Source of the DNA: Polytrichum commune | Taxonomy: Eukaryota > Streptophyta > Polytrichopsida > Polytrichales > Polytrichaceae | DNA: 64,000 nt | Direction of reading: 5' to 3' | Assembly: GCA_950295325.1 (NCBI GenBank) | Contig: OX485808.1 | Location: forward strand, 30,464,527 to 30,528,526 | In this document: in pieces, positions 23,273 through 35,639 of the stretch | How positions within the stretch are numbered: position 1 is the first letter of the stretch | Layout: each line of letters opens with the position of its first letter | Made by a program: the position numbers and the translations under genes | Notes under the pieces: model-generated | What the model was told of the DNA's origin: nothing | The model's input: only the letters and a program-made list of their open reading frames with translations | Databases searched by the model: none

Positions 23273-26200
23273 GGCATGCATTGCGACGGAGGCCTTCAAG
23301 CTTAAAGCATTTACGGTTGATAATGTTGTATTTAAAAATCACGGACATAAGTTCATAAAATCTTTTCTTATATGTGGTTTATGATATCCTGAAGCTTAAG
23401 CAATCTAATTCTACAATGTTTCTTTCAAGATTATAAGTATACGTAAACGAGCGCAAAAATAAAGTAACACCATAATTCGCACCGGTGACAATATTGGAGT
23501 CCTCTTTCATTCGTTTCTTCATGTCATCTCATCTTCTAAACATGTTAAAATAACTTATAGTTTTGTAGGGTTTCAGAATTGTCTAGGGTTTAGGGTTTGG
23601 CTAGAGTATTAAAGTTAAGAGATAATGTGGTTATTTAAATTTCATTTGATGTTATATGTCACAAAGATTGCTTATTATGAGAAAAAACATTTGGATAAGG
23701 ATGGTCAACCAATTCATGGTAATCACGATCCTTACTCCAAAGGGAGATTGACATTGCAAGTGCCTGAATAGTCAAAGGGGTTGATGAAGAGGAATGTGCT
23801 AATATTGCAACTGCTATGATTGTTGATGGAGAGGAATGTGCTAATATTTTGGGAATGCAATCTCCTTAATAGTTTCATCCTTAAGTATGATCTCTCTTCA
23901 GTCAATTTGTACACGATAGCAAAGTTTTTTTCAAGTATGTGAAGGCCCTTGCATACAGTGAACACCCTTGCATGCCATGTACTTGTGATTCTTGGCATCA
24001 AAGGGTTGATGCTAGTGTCACAAAGTAGGACACCCATGTGTAACAACCCCAGATGGGGCTTGAGCATGGCCAACGAGTCCTTGCTTAAATGTGTACGTGC
24101 ATGTGCATATTTATTCATAGAGCATCGTTTCTTTTGTTTTGAGGTTGCATTTTGGTCAATGATCCAAACCTTCCTTGATCCCGCTTGTCAACTCTATACT
24201 TGGCAGTCCAAGACATGGCCACAAAAAGCCTTATTTTGTATGGGGGGAGGGACATGTGTTTTGCCATGCGTGCACGCATGCGTGAAGGAAGGTCATTAAG
24301 ATTGACAAAGGACATGACGTGCGTATGGAGGGCATACATTGCATGGGGAGGAACAAATCTATAATGGTTAAGTCCAAACAAAATGTGATAGTTGTCCTTA
24401 CTCATTGTGTTGTGATTGAACCAAAGCCATATAATGGAAGAATGAAATGTGCAAATTAACAACATGAGTTGTCCTTGTAGACAACTTTGTGGCCGTATTT
24501 GCAACAACTTGCGTCATCCCTTGATGTGCACAAGGAAATAACCATGAGCTCACTTGCATGTCTAGCATGGCATGAGTGTATTGGTATTGGACATGCGGAT
24601 GTTTGACTAGCTATGCCTTGAGCACAACTTGTGGGCGCAACATGGTGTGTGTTATGCAATTGTGATTGCATGTTACATGTTTTATGGGTTGAGGTGCATG
24701 TATGTTGATTTGTGTGTGGTAAGCAGGATGTTTGGTGGACATTTTAGCTACAACATTGCCCACATACGCAGTGACGACGAGAGGACAAACAATTGGGTGT
24801 AAGGCTACCAAGTGTTGCAAGAAAAATAAGGTGAGAGAGAGCACAACCACAACCAATAGCACAAAGGAGGAAGGAGAGAGCAAGAAACCAATTGTAACGC
24901 CATTGAAGGATATAAAAAAATTATGTAGGATGTTACGGCTGAAGATGCACGGAAAGGAATCACTCCAAATGTGGCACAAAACAAACAATAGGGTTGATTT
25001 GAGAACAAATATGGGGTCACACAAGTTGCAAACCAAATATATTGCAACTTTTGCTAGCGACCCTTAATACATTTTTACCGCTTTACAACTCTAGCAAGTG
25101 TCACGAGCATTAACTTGCACATCCCACACATGTGCATGGTTAGCTCCCCATACATTGGACCTTCAAGCTCATAAATCAACCCTCCTACACATGCATTCGG
25201 GACGCTCCCTTAAATAGGTAGCCAATAATTAGTTATAGACTTCCATACATGGAAGTCACGGGGAGGTCACTTCATTGTCAAGTTGACACCACGTGCGGAC
25301 AAAGTTTGCTACCCCTATATTACATACCATATATAATTTTAAAATTTGTGATATTTATTCCACATATACATAACCATTGATAGTATCTTTTTGAAATTTT
25401 TTTGAAATTTTTTGTCATCTTTATTTTTTCTAATAATTGTTTTAGTTCAATTCTGTGTCATTCTAGTTAGAAACGGTATGTTTTATGAAAAAAACAAATC
25501 ATCAAATTTAGGTACCACTTTTAACTATGTCATAGGTACTGTGTATATCTACTCATGAAAAAAACTTGATAAAATTTGACCCATTTTGGTGGTGCAACTT
25601 ACCAAAAGAAGATTTTTTTTGGTCGCATGTGGTTTTCAACTTGACAATGGAGAAACCCCCCCGTGATGGAAGTCCACCCTTGAGTCATCATCGCATTGCA
25701 GGATTAACACTACAACAACTTACGGTATACTTGGCAACTATGCCCCCACGTTGGAGCAACGCTCATGAAGGCCATGCCTTTTTGCCTCGGGTGGGGTCGG
25801 TTGGTAATGTTGCCTCACTCATATTAGACTCTAGGACTTGGGACAAGGCCCCTACCCCACCGTCAAGGAACATTTTGTCTCTCTCCTAAGAGTTGGGGCC
25901 AAGTAGACATTTTCCCTTAGCCACTGGCATTGGAGTCCCCCAACAGCTTCAAGCATGCATAACTTTGTTTTGTGATCATTGATTTTATCAAGCAACCACT
26001 TCATTGATATTAACTTTTTGCGTAGATGCTAATAGACTCCTCACTTGCCCCATTCATGTTAGTATTGAGGGATTTATGGCTATTCTAATCTCAGTAGTCT
26101 TGCGTGCTACTCCCAGGTCACTGTTGTCCCAGTGCGCTCTCCCTAGGCGGCACCCCACTCAAATTGCCATATCTCCTAGCTCACACCTCCAATTGGGGAG

Positions 26201-26706
26201 GTCTTGAGCATTCTAGAATTTGGATGCCATAAGCTACTCAATGCTCATGGCCCTACCCTTGTGACTCCTAGTCTTTGTTCTCAATGCCCGGGGCCCTCAC
26301 TCACACTAGGACCACTCGGGCCCTCTCACTTATGGCACCACAAGTCATGGGTGTCACTCCAGGGTCCCCCTTGTGCCCATGGTGTTGCGGGCACTCCTCA
26401 TGGAGAGGTGCGCGACAAAATAAAAGCACAATAAAAAAAATTGCGGTGTTGACAAAGAAACCATACTTGGTTGTCATTATAGACATAGACAACAATGACA
26501 CATGTGTACGAAAGAAAGACTTCATGTCGAAGTGGACATCGATACCAGAGAGAAACGAAGATGGAATATTTTTGCTTCGCTTCATGTACAAGCTAAACAC
26601 CCCTTACAACCAACCCGAGCAGTGGGTGCAAGTAAAGTCATGGGAAATAGAGAACACAAATGGGCAATCAAAGTATATGGTTTTGGATTTAGGCCAAAAA
26701 AAAATA
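23273..26706. other. Degenerate intergenic DNA with short unidentified frames
   Basis: No recognised gene. A plus frame at 24732-25067 (MVDILATTLPTYAVTTRGQ..) has a basic composition like a retrotransposon gag/protease junction, but there is no motif to confirm it. A plus frame around 26440-26805 is mildly protein-like and is cut by the LTR insertion at 26712. TGTAACAACCCC at about 24039 resembles an LTR start but no partner end was found. A telomere-like GGGTTTAGGGTTTGG lies near 23586-23600. Confidence 0.45.
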
Positions 26707-26711
26707 CCATG

Positions 26712-28517
26712 TGTGAGCCCAATAAGGGTGCCCACATGTGTTCTTAACCCTTTAAACCTATTAAAACGTAGGCTTTTATATTACTGCATCTATTTAAAAA
26801 CATAAAAAGAGTGAGGACTTTTAGTTTGAAGTTAAATTGAATTAAGGGTGGAGTTGTGTGCTCTTAGTGTTGTAGGGTAAAATGGCTCACTTAGGAGTTA
26901 GTTAGTGGGTTAGTTAAGTTTAGGGGGTTAGGCTTGGCAAGCCGGGTTTCATTTTTGGTTGAAATGGGCATTGTTACTGCCCATTATGGGGGAGCAGGCA
27001 TTGTTCGCCCTAGCATTTTCCAGATCAGGGGAACGGTGGCAGTTGAGGTGCCTCTCTCGGATCTAGCTCTCTCTCTCTCTCTCTCGTTGCGGCTACAGAG
27101 GTTAGCCAGGAAGGGGCGGAGCCCTGTGAGTTGAGGGCTCGAGAACGATGAGTATGGGTGGACTGTTGGCAGCTGCTGGGCTTTGGAGCTTAGTTGGTCG
27201 TTGCTGATGCAAGCATGTACAACAACAATGGCAGTGGGGAAGTGCTGCAGAGAACTCTCACCGAACAGCGAAGGTGCTACAGGGGTGGCTAAGCCTGCCG
27301 AATTCGGGCACATCTGACTCGCACATTTCGATCTCCGATTGGCCAAACTCTGGAGATTCCTTGCTGGGTGAAGGTCTGAGTCTTCATGAGGAGGAGAGAG
27401 TCTACGCTGCTAGGTGGAGGTAAGTGTGAAACAGGGGAGGCAGGTAAGAGCGGCAGATAAATGAGCAAGTAGGGAAGAAGGGCTGACATGAGCTATGAGG
27501 AATCGAGGGGGAGAATTCGCGCGGCAGCCGCACGTCATATTCGAGCTGAGGAGCTGCCTTCAATGAGGAGGGTGAGCTAGCTGCAACGACATCGGTTATG
27601 AAGAGATGCAACATGACCGCATGCGGAAGGGGAGGTGCGGGTAGCGTAGCTGCTACCTTGGGAGAATTCATGCCGAAGGATGCATTAGCTGATAGAGGGG
27701 CAAAGGTTTCTGCCTTCACAATGACGATCGAGGCAGAGATGGGCGTTTAAGGGTCTTAGCAGTTGTGAAATCCAGCGGTGAGTGGGCAGATGCCGAGCAA
27801 CCACAACTGAGCTGGAGGAAATCGTTGCTACCGACCTCGAAGGATTTCAATGAGTGAATCCACGTGTGTTGTGGCAGCTCAAACACTATCAGGGCAGGGT
27901 GCCGTTAGGATCCAGGGTGGAGGTTGGGTTTGTGGTTAGCTCCTGGCCGCAGCAGTACGAGGTTGGAGGGGTCCTTGAATCAAAACAGGGGAGAAGAGAG
28001 GTATGAGCAGGCTCCTGAAGCTGATGTGAACAGTCAGACATGGCATGCGCATTTCGGGAGCTGAGACCAGACCAAACCGAACAAGGGCAGAACCGGTTCC
28101 CACTGGGAAGAAGTCGACTTCCATTAGTCTAAGCATTGACCAATTTAGGGGGTGGTGTTATTTAGAACATTAGCTGGATTTTGATTAGATTAATGGTTGG
28201 ATGATCAATGAGCATTGGTACACCCAATGTATAACTTGGGTTAGATCAATGCAAGCAAGAAATTGCATACATTAGTTCGTCAATTTAGTGTTCTAGAATA
28301 GGATTTGTGAGTGGGTGTGGCCATGACAAGGGGAAAGTTGAGTATTTCTAAATACTCATTGCCTTGTGCTCTTTGAATAAAAAGCCTTGTGTTCAATGTT
28401 CATGTTGGTTGCACATGGGAAGTTGGATTGAAAGGCTAAGGAAATTACACAAGTACATGTTAGCCATCAGCTCTCACCCGGACTACGACGCACAAGGGTG
28501 GGGGTTTATGGCTGACA
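26712..28517 (+). mobile_element. Solo LTR 1 (1806 bp)
   Basis: Starts TGTGAGCCCAATAAGG and ends GGGGGTTTATGGCTGACA (TG..CA). It is flanked by the 5-bp duplication CCATG at 26707-26711 and 28518-28522. A polyadenylation-type AATAAA lies at 28376-28381, following the small hairpin GAGTATTTCTAAATACTC. The 3' end holds a conserved hairpin with loop GGACTACGACGC. No primer-binding site, gag or pol follows, so it is a solo LTR left by recombination between two LTRs. LTR 2 (33812), LTR 3 (42971-49384) and LTR 4 (63519) are relatives. It also contains a (CT)n run at 27067-27085. Confidence 0.88.
28376..28381 (+). promoter_or_regulatory. Candidate LTR polyadenylation signal AATAAA
   Basis: AATAAA lies 136 bp before the LTR end, followed by a GT-rich stretch (GCCTTGTGTTC), as expected for an LTR R-region 3' end. 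Assigned by position and motif only. Confidence 0.5.
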
Positions 28518-28522
28518 CCATG

Positions 28523-31389
28523 TCAACTATTTAACATATTCATTTTCATTTGACATTCAACCTATATGGACCAGTTGGATACTAACCCTTAACCCTTAAT
28601 GTCTTATGCAAGCATAAGATGGTCATGAATACTTCATTATGACCCCTTTGACACCACTTCGGATGATTTCTAGATTGTTCCAACTACTCTTCTTACTCAT
28701 GTTCAGGTCTATTATGTTCCGCCACATGGATAATTTTGATTCAACAAAGTTAGGTATTTTTTTAATTACTTCAAATATGGGATTCTGCTCTCAACTACTT
28801 TACAGTCAACTACTTTACAGTGGAATCGCTCCACAAATGCTTTCTTGACATTTGTCACCTCCAACAAGTTTTGGCATAATATCTTGAATGGTACAAGGTA
28901 CATGGTATTGAATCCATGTTTACCATAACATGTTACATATACTTGGTATGTATGCACGGGGAGGTGACTATTGAAATTTTAGAAACCACGTGAGATAAAA
29001 AATAGGGTCAATTTAATTCATCGAGGGTAAATTTTACAAATTCGTTAGATCTACCATAGCATTGGAAATATGTCCTCTACATGATTATTTGTAAAATAGG
29101 GTGGTGAATAATTCCTCCATTTTAGTAATCAGTAGAAAAAAATAGGGTATTAGATATTGGATCCCCCCAAATGTGTGTAGTAGGATCAATAGAATAATTA
29201 TGGGTTTGACTACTTGGATGAAGAATTGTGTAAATTTTGTCCAAATTTGAATGAAACGCGTTAGTATGGAGGGAAATGTTGTGGATTTTTTTGGGGGAAG
29301 GAATGTTGTGACTTCTCAATGGCCCTTGGCTTGCTTAGGGTTGGGCAAGCACAGTGGCGTGAAGGCGGTGAAGCGTTCGGGTAAGAGGTCTTGCGTTGGT
29401 GAAGTGTGGCGCATAGGCGGTAGGTAAGACACATTTTTTGGAGTTTTCTTCTTTGCTTCATAACATTCACACAAGGTGTTTCATGAGCGCCAAAGATTCA
29501 GCTTGCTCCGCTTGCATGCGGTAAGAATTGATTTCAAACTCCAACTCCTTGATTTTTCCCTTCCACTGTCTGTTTTTTGACAACATGCTATTGATTTCCG
29601 ACGCCCTCCTAAATGTGAGATGTAGAAAGATGAAGAGTTACAAAACTTGAATGTGAGCGTAGAAAAATGAGATGCTTTCCAGGTTATTCTGTACTTGTAT
29701 CTTGTTCTTTGGAACATCTACCTCAAGTGGGATATTCAGATGTCGCTACCAATAGTTGTAAAAATATGTACGTTTTGATGAGATGTGTCATTCGGATTTT
29801 GTGTAACATGTGGTTTCGTAGTCAGATGACGAGGTCCTACTGGAGATTGCAGTGTCATTCCATGAGAGGCCAATTTTGTCATCGAACTGGAACTAATGTC
29901 GTGGAAATTAGGAGATTACTCAAATGAAAAAGATATTAAGAAAAGTTCGTGAGGTTGAAATTGGGTTCTAGAAAGGCCGATATTGGGATCATCTCGGAAA
30001 TGTGAGCCAACTTTTTTCATATGATCATTTTTAACCCTAGAATTATAGGTTTCTTTCGAAGATTTCAAACATAAAATTACAAACTTCATTATGTAATCAT
30101 AATAATGCTAGTAGTGTCCAATATGCCAACATTCTATTGATTATATTTTTGCTACAACAATATTTTGTAGATGATTGATGATGCGCTACAACATTTGGCA
30201 ACGTCACCATGATAGACGTAGAGGATTGCGCTTTGCCTTGCACTATGCCTTGGAAGAAGACTTGGTGGAGTGGTTGGAGACTTCAAAGGTTACCCGTCTC
30301 ATGCTATCAATTAGTTTTAGTTATTCATCATCATTGGTGTTAAGCAAATCTCTCCAAATTTTTTAGTCTTACCATGACATTGTAAAGGATATTGACATGT
30401 ATTGGAGGGTGCATAGTTATATTCTTACCCTTCACATTGTAAATATTTGGTACAAGGTTGAATGTGTTTGTGAATACAATTGAAGAAAATGTTTTCAATT
30501 TGTGTATTTAATTTTCTTTCATTTGAATGCAATCTTTTGTTTTTGGAGTACATAGTTGTGCAAAAAATCATGTTTTGTGATAATTGATTGTGTTTCTTGT
30601 TTTGTTCTATCCGTTTTTACAACTTGTCTATGTTAGCTTGTACATTTTGTTATCTCCATGTTTATTGGTAACCTTTTAAATAATATCCAAGTGTTATTGA
30701 TTGTGTTTTGAACGGTTTAGCATTGGTAAAACTAATTGAAACCGATTAAATGACAAGATGGATGCTATGGGATGTTTATTGCTCATATAGTCAACTTTGC
30801 AATGCTATAGTATTCCGTCTAGTATTTGGTACTTGTACGATTTATAAAAAAAATATGATGCCAAAAATTAGTCTTTCTAAACAATTACAAATAAATATAG
30901 GGTGTTAAAAAATACATCAAAGTAGCTTTATATCTACATATAGGGAGGGAAAAAATATTGAGAGGTGCATAAATATCCCCCCATTAAATACCCCATTATC
31001 GCACGTGGTTACAAAATGTAAGGGGGTGTGATCCCCCCGTGTATGTATGATATTTATTCAAACTAGAGCCTTCTTTCAATTCATTCTACATGAACATTCC
31101 AATTGGAATGATGAATGGGATTAATTTCATACAGAGTCAACTTTGATTTTTTGCTGAAAATACCATCGAAATTTCTCAAACCCCATCTATGACATCGAGA
31201 GGCTCAAAATGGACCTCTTAGGCATATACAAATTAACGGAAGTGGGCCTACCTCAATTACATGTCTTAATCAAACCTTTGTATTTGAGTGGTATTTGGTT
31301 AGGTGCGAACCTTAGATTGGAAATTTGGAAGAAAGGTCACTTAGCTTAGTTGGTTCTTATGAACAAACACCAAAATGGCATGTGTCTTG
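28523..31389. other. AT-rich intergenic DNA, no gene recognised
   Basis: Short open frames (for example 29667-29927) carry no recognisable motif. A local direct duplication CAACTACTTTACAGT occurs at about 28791-28822. Nothing else supportable. Confidence 0.55.
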
Positions 31390-31391
31390 TT

Positions 31392-31690
31392 GAAACCATA
31401 ACTACACACACTCAAAAAATACATAACACCCCACCCAACACAGACCACAAATAAAACCCACCCCCCTCACCTCACCCATATACACCACAGGACACATAGG
31501 CAACTTCTACTACATAACCCACATACACCTCAAATCTCCAAAAATCAAAGTTGCACAATACTACACATGGAATAATGCTACACTCATACTATTAGGTGTG
31601 GACATAGAATCAAACCCACGCCCATTTACACATATCCTCAAAAACATCCCTCAAGAATACACTCAAAGACAAAAACAAGAAAAGAAAAAA
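31392..31690 (+). pseudogene. LINE 5' ORF fragment with 2A-like motif
   Basis: An A/C-rich plus-strand frame reads GNFYYITHIHLKSPKIKVAQ and then TLILLGVDIESNPRP (2A-like part at 31586-31624), ending KQEKKK at TAA. The hydrophobic run followed by D-x-E-x-N-P-x-P matches the 2A ribosome-skipping signature (DxExNPGP) seen near the N terminus of several non-LTR retrotransposon polyproteins. Here the Gly is Arg, which would abolish activity. Composition and position next to other copies suggest it belongs to the dual-endonuclease LINE family in this window, but no copy here joins the two directly. Confidence 0.5.
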
Positions 31691-31699
31691 TAACACATG

Positions 31700-33520
31700 T
31701 AGCTAGGTACCGGCCTGAATGTGAGCCCGTTGACCTAATAATGATCGCGGTTGTCCGTGATGCAACTTAACGTATTTTACCTCTTTGAAGAAGTGGGCTC
31801 TAGTGGTGTGTTAGTAGTATCCAAATTCATCAAGGTGGGGGGGGTGTTTGTTTATTGTCAAATTTTCTTTTGTTTAGGACAAGGTATGTGAGGTATTTGA
31901 TGGCATTTTGGTGTATATTTTTCATGAGAGTTTTAATGTTCAATTTTGGGATTTTAAGGTTGGTAGGTTTATCAATTGAGTGTTCATGTATAGCCCCTCC
32001 TCTAGTTGTGATAGTAATGAGGGGGTTGGTTTTCCAGCCATTGTTTTGTAGGTTGTGAATTAGTGGATCATATTTGGTATGTTTACGTGTGAGAGCTTGG
32101 TTGGGGAATATGTCATGATAGTATGTGAATTCAATGAGTTGAATTGTGAGTGTCGGGGACGGTGCGATTGGTGTTTGTGTTTGGTTCCGGGCTCCTATTA
32201 TACAGAGGATGTCTAGCCTTAGTTTAACATGGCATTGGCAGGCTAATTATGAGCATACGCATTTGAGGAGCCACTTTGGGATTGTTTGTTATGGTGGTTT
32301 GTTATGGTGCTTGCATTGGTCAATGTGAGGAACCTCGTGTTTTTGTTGGTTTGTAGCGTTTGGGTGATGAGGTGTACTACTTTGTTATGTCGTGCAATTC
32401 TTAGGCCTTTTAAGTATGGGTGTTCACATGTTGATAATAGGTGTGGCCATGTGTCTCTATTATTACTATGGCATTGTGTGAAGTTGGGGTTTTGATGTGT
32501 GAGGGGCCATAATATATTCTTCTTGTAGTTACCCATGTACTAGGCATATCTGAATTTTGGAGTCTTAGTAATTTGAGCATCCGTCACACTCTCATTTTTC
32601 TAGAAGTGGTTAGAAAGTTTATAATTTATTTGAGTATTGGATAGCCATTTGTTCACGTGTGGGAATTTGTGTCTGGTTGTTATAGATTCTCAATTTCTAT
32701 GTTCTTCTGTTGTGAATGTGTGAATGTTGCGGATGGCCCTGTCGTGTGTGGCCGTTGGGTAGCTTGCTAGCCAGTAGGGGGTGGGGTGGGTGTGTGTATA
32801 CGGGGTGTTGTGGTTGGTTTTTCCTTAAGTACTCTTTCATTGGCTAGTGTATTGGCAATTTCATTTATGGCATTGCATGAATGTGCGCGCACTTTGTGGA
32901 TGTGGATTATGTGTGGGGTCCAATATATTTGTTTTATGATTTCGACTATTAGTAATTTGTTTAGGTGGTGATGTTATGATGTTGGGTGCTGAATGTGGTT
33001 ATTGATTAAAAATATGCTATTGAGGCTATATGTAAATATGTACGTGTTTAGTTGGGTATTTTGTGTGGCTTTGATGGCAATGAGTATTGCATTAAGCTCT
33101 GTGCGTAGGATGTCTTGGTAGCTTGGAAGTCTTTATGATATTTTAATGTTGTTGTTGGGGCTGTATATTCATGATCCGGCCATAATTCCCACTATTTGGC
33201 CTTAGGAGTTTTTGGTGGGTGGGATGAATGATCCATCCGTGTATATGCATTGTTTTGGGCAAACTTTAAGGGGGGTTAGATGTGGTTGTATTTGGATGGT
33301 AGTGGGGTTGTGAGGGTGTTTATAGGGGTGGGGGTTTTTGGTTTTGGGGGCATTTTTCTATGTGTTAGAGAATTTGACAAAGTAGTGTGTGGGGGTAGGT
33401 TTGATGGGGTATGTGTCTATATGGGTGTTGTTTTTTGTAGGATGTTTGTAGTTCATGTGGGGTTTGTAAATTTGATGGGAGGTTTATTTGGTTGTGTATG
33501 CATATTATTGTTAGCAATGG
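31700..33520 (-). mobile_element. 5'-truncated LINE copy (RNase H to 3' end)
   Basis: Reading the minus strand from about 33520 down, the sequence begins just before RNase H (YTDGSFIPP at about 33218-33245) and continues through many stops. The CCHC block is degenerate (LTHQNPNFTQCHSNNRDTW, then PHLLSTCEHPYLKGLR); its first cysteines are partly lost. It ends in a 3' UTR with CACGGACAACCGCG. It matches the plus-strand LINE at 35640-39330 nearly residue for residue in the CCHC region. It has no reverse transcriptase, consistent with 5' truncation at insertion followed by decay. Confidence 0.8.
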
Positions 33521-34156
33521 TTCTACTCATAAAAAGTAATGACATAAACAATACTTCATACCAAATTTGGGAAATTTCGAAATTTCGAATTATTTCTCTA
33601 TTGGAAAATTTGTTGGCATGAACCACCCAACCACAAGACAAGATTAAAGACCTTTACTCTTGCGTAAGAGCCCTTTACATACCTCCCCACCATGCCCAAT
33701 TGTCTTAAGTTTAATCAAAGTAAAAGCATGTTCATTATCAGCAACTATAATGAACTATGTGTTTTTACTTTAAACTCATTCTAGACTACCTTTATCTTAG
33801 TTCTAGTCAACTGTGAGCCCAAAATTGATGCCCACATTGGTTGTTAACACTTGTAAAACATTACAAGTCGTGTTTTGGTGATTTATGATTATTCACAAAA
33901 ATATAAAAAGAGTGAAGCTTGAAGAAAGCTTAGTTTGAAGCATTAGGCTTTTGTGGAGTGGATTTAAGTAGGAGAAGGACAAACCTTGGTAAAGTGTGGT
34001 AGGTAGAAAGCCAAGGTTAGTTAAATGTTTGAATTAGGATCCTTGTTGATCATTTGAGGGAGGAAGGCTTAGGAGATAGGATTAGAGCCTACAAAGTAGG
34101 AGGAAATCTCGAGGGCTTATCGTGAGCCTTGAGGGTGCTCACCCCCTCAAACTCAC

Positions 34157-34163
34157 TATATAA
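34157..34163 (+). promoter_or_regulatory. Candidate LTR TATA box (TATATAA)
   Basis: TATATAA in the context CTCACTATATAATCCCTC sits about 345 bp into the LTR and is followed by a pyrimidine-rich stretch, a plant-like core promoter arrangement. Confidence 0.5.
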
Positions 34164-34454
34164 TCCCTCATTCTTCCCTCACTCATCCTCTCTTTCCTTC
34201 GTGCTCCTTGGCACTCCACGTGTTATAAGTGTGGGTGCGTGGGAAGCAAGATAGATGCACGTGTGTGTGCATGGATGTAAGGTTAGGAACCAAGGCTAGT
34301 TGGCCTTGAAGAGGGCTTGATCTCTTGTTAGTAATAGTTGGGCGTGAATGATTTAAAGTTCAATTTATGGCTTTGTTTGAATACTTGGATTTACATTGAT
34401 TAGCCTTATACTTATGCGGATGTGCAAAGTCTCTTATTGGAGCATTTATTTTTG

Positions 34455-35098
34455 TTGGACTTCATATGAATTTTTGAGAGCCAAAAACTGAGACTATGTC
34501 CAAACTTCCAAAAACTAGTGAAAAAGTGTAGATTCAAAGGGAACAGCGTAGAATTGCGACCATATACTTTTTGGCAGTACAAATATTATTGCATATTCAT
34601 GTAGAGGACTTCATTACCTATCCATGGATACCAAGAACTCATTTTTTGGACTTCATATGAATTTTTGAGAGCCAAAAAACCGAGACTGTGTCCAAACTTC
34701 CAAAAACTAGTGAAAAAGTGTAGGTTCAAAGGGAACAGCGTAGAATTGCAACCATATACTTTGTGGCAGTAGAAATATTATTGCATATTCATGTAGAGGA
34801 CTTCATTACCTATCCATGGATACCAAGAACTCATTTTTTGGACTTCATATGAATTTTTAAGAGCCAAAAAACCGAGACTATATCCAAACTTCCAAAAACT
34901 AGTGAAAAAAGTGCAGATTCAAAGGGAATAGCATAGAATTGCGACCATATATTTTGTGGCAGTAGAAATATTATTGCATATTCATGTAGAGGACTTCATT
35001 ACCTATCCATGGATACCAAGAACTCATTTTTTGGACTTCATATGAATTTTTGAGAGCCAAAAAACCGAGACTATGTCCAAACTTCCAAAAACTAGTGA
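34455..35098 (+). repeat. Tandem repeat, ~192-bp unit, 3.4 copies
   Basis: Units start with TTGGACTTCATATGAATTTT at 34455, 34646, 34838 and 35031 (spacings 191, 192, 193). The last copy is partial, ending near CCAAAAACTAGTGA. Copies differ at only a few positions, so the amplification is recent relative to the LTR. It lies wholly inside LTR 2. Confidence 0.92.
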
Positions 35099-35639
35099 CA
35101 CACTCTTATAGTTTTTGACTTATGATGTTTAGAATTAAAGTGTTGGATTCATTAGGTAGGAAGGGGTGTGTGCAACTTTTGAATGTATTGGTGATTGACC
35201 ATTGAGGTTGAACTTAGTAATGAAATGTGAAGGCCTGTAAAGGAGAGGCCACCATAAGTTACACAAGTATTTGTTAATACTTAAACTTATGTGCTTCATA
35301 GAATCAACAAGCGAAGGTTCGTGCAGTAGTGTGGAATCAACGGCGATGACTCAATTCACACGAGGGATATCTTTGAAGGCATGCGTGACCAAAGCGGCCG
35401 GGTTGACTTTAGAGAAATACAAGGATGTGACATTACCCGAGATTAAGGAGTGTAAGAAGACATAGTATAGACTTGGCTAAATTGCGTATATTCCAACGAT
35501 AGATTGGAATCATACATTGTGTTACAAAGAGAGAAATCTCTACATGTCATTATAAACTTCTCCATTCGGGCTAGGACGAAATTGAAGGGTGGAGGCTTTT
35601 TGGTGACATCAACATGTACCAATAATGGCCCGTGTAACA

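Larger units (their letters stand above)
33812..35608 (+). mobile_element. Solo LTR 2 (1797 bp) with internal tandem repeats
   Basis: Starts TGTGAGCCCAAAATTGATG and ends AGGCTTTTTGGTGACA. It is flanked by TCAAC at 33807-33811 and 35609-35613. Length matches LTR 1 within 9 bp, and both share TAAAAAGAGTGA about 100 bp from the start and a conserved 3' end (..AAGGGTGG..). It contains a TATA box at 34157-34163 and a ~192-bp tandem repeat at 34455-35098. No internal retroviral genes flank it. It lies between two LINE copies. Confidence 0.87.

Noticed and set aside
23586-23600. Telomere-like GGGTTTAGGGTTTGG
   Set aside because: Only about two imperfect TTTAGGG units; chance or a tiny interstitial relic.
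24039-24300. LTR-like start TGTAACAACCCC
   Set aside because: No matching CA end, duplication or internal coding sequence was found.
34455-35098. Regular direct repeats considered as a CRISPR array
   Set aside because: Units of ~192 bp repeat head-to-tail with no variable spacers, and the genome is eukaryotic.
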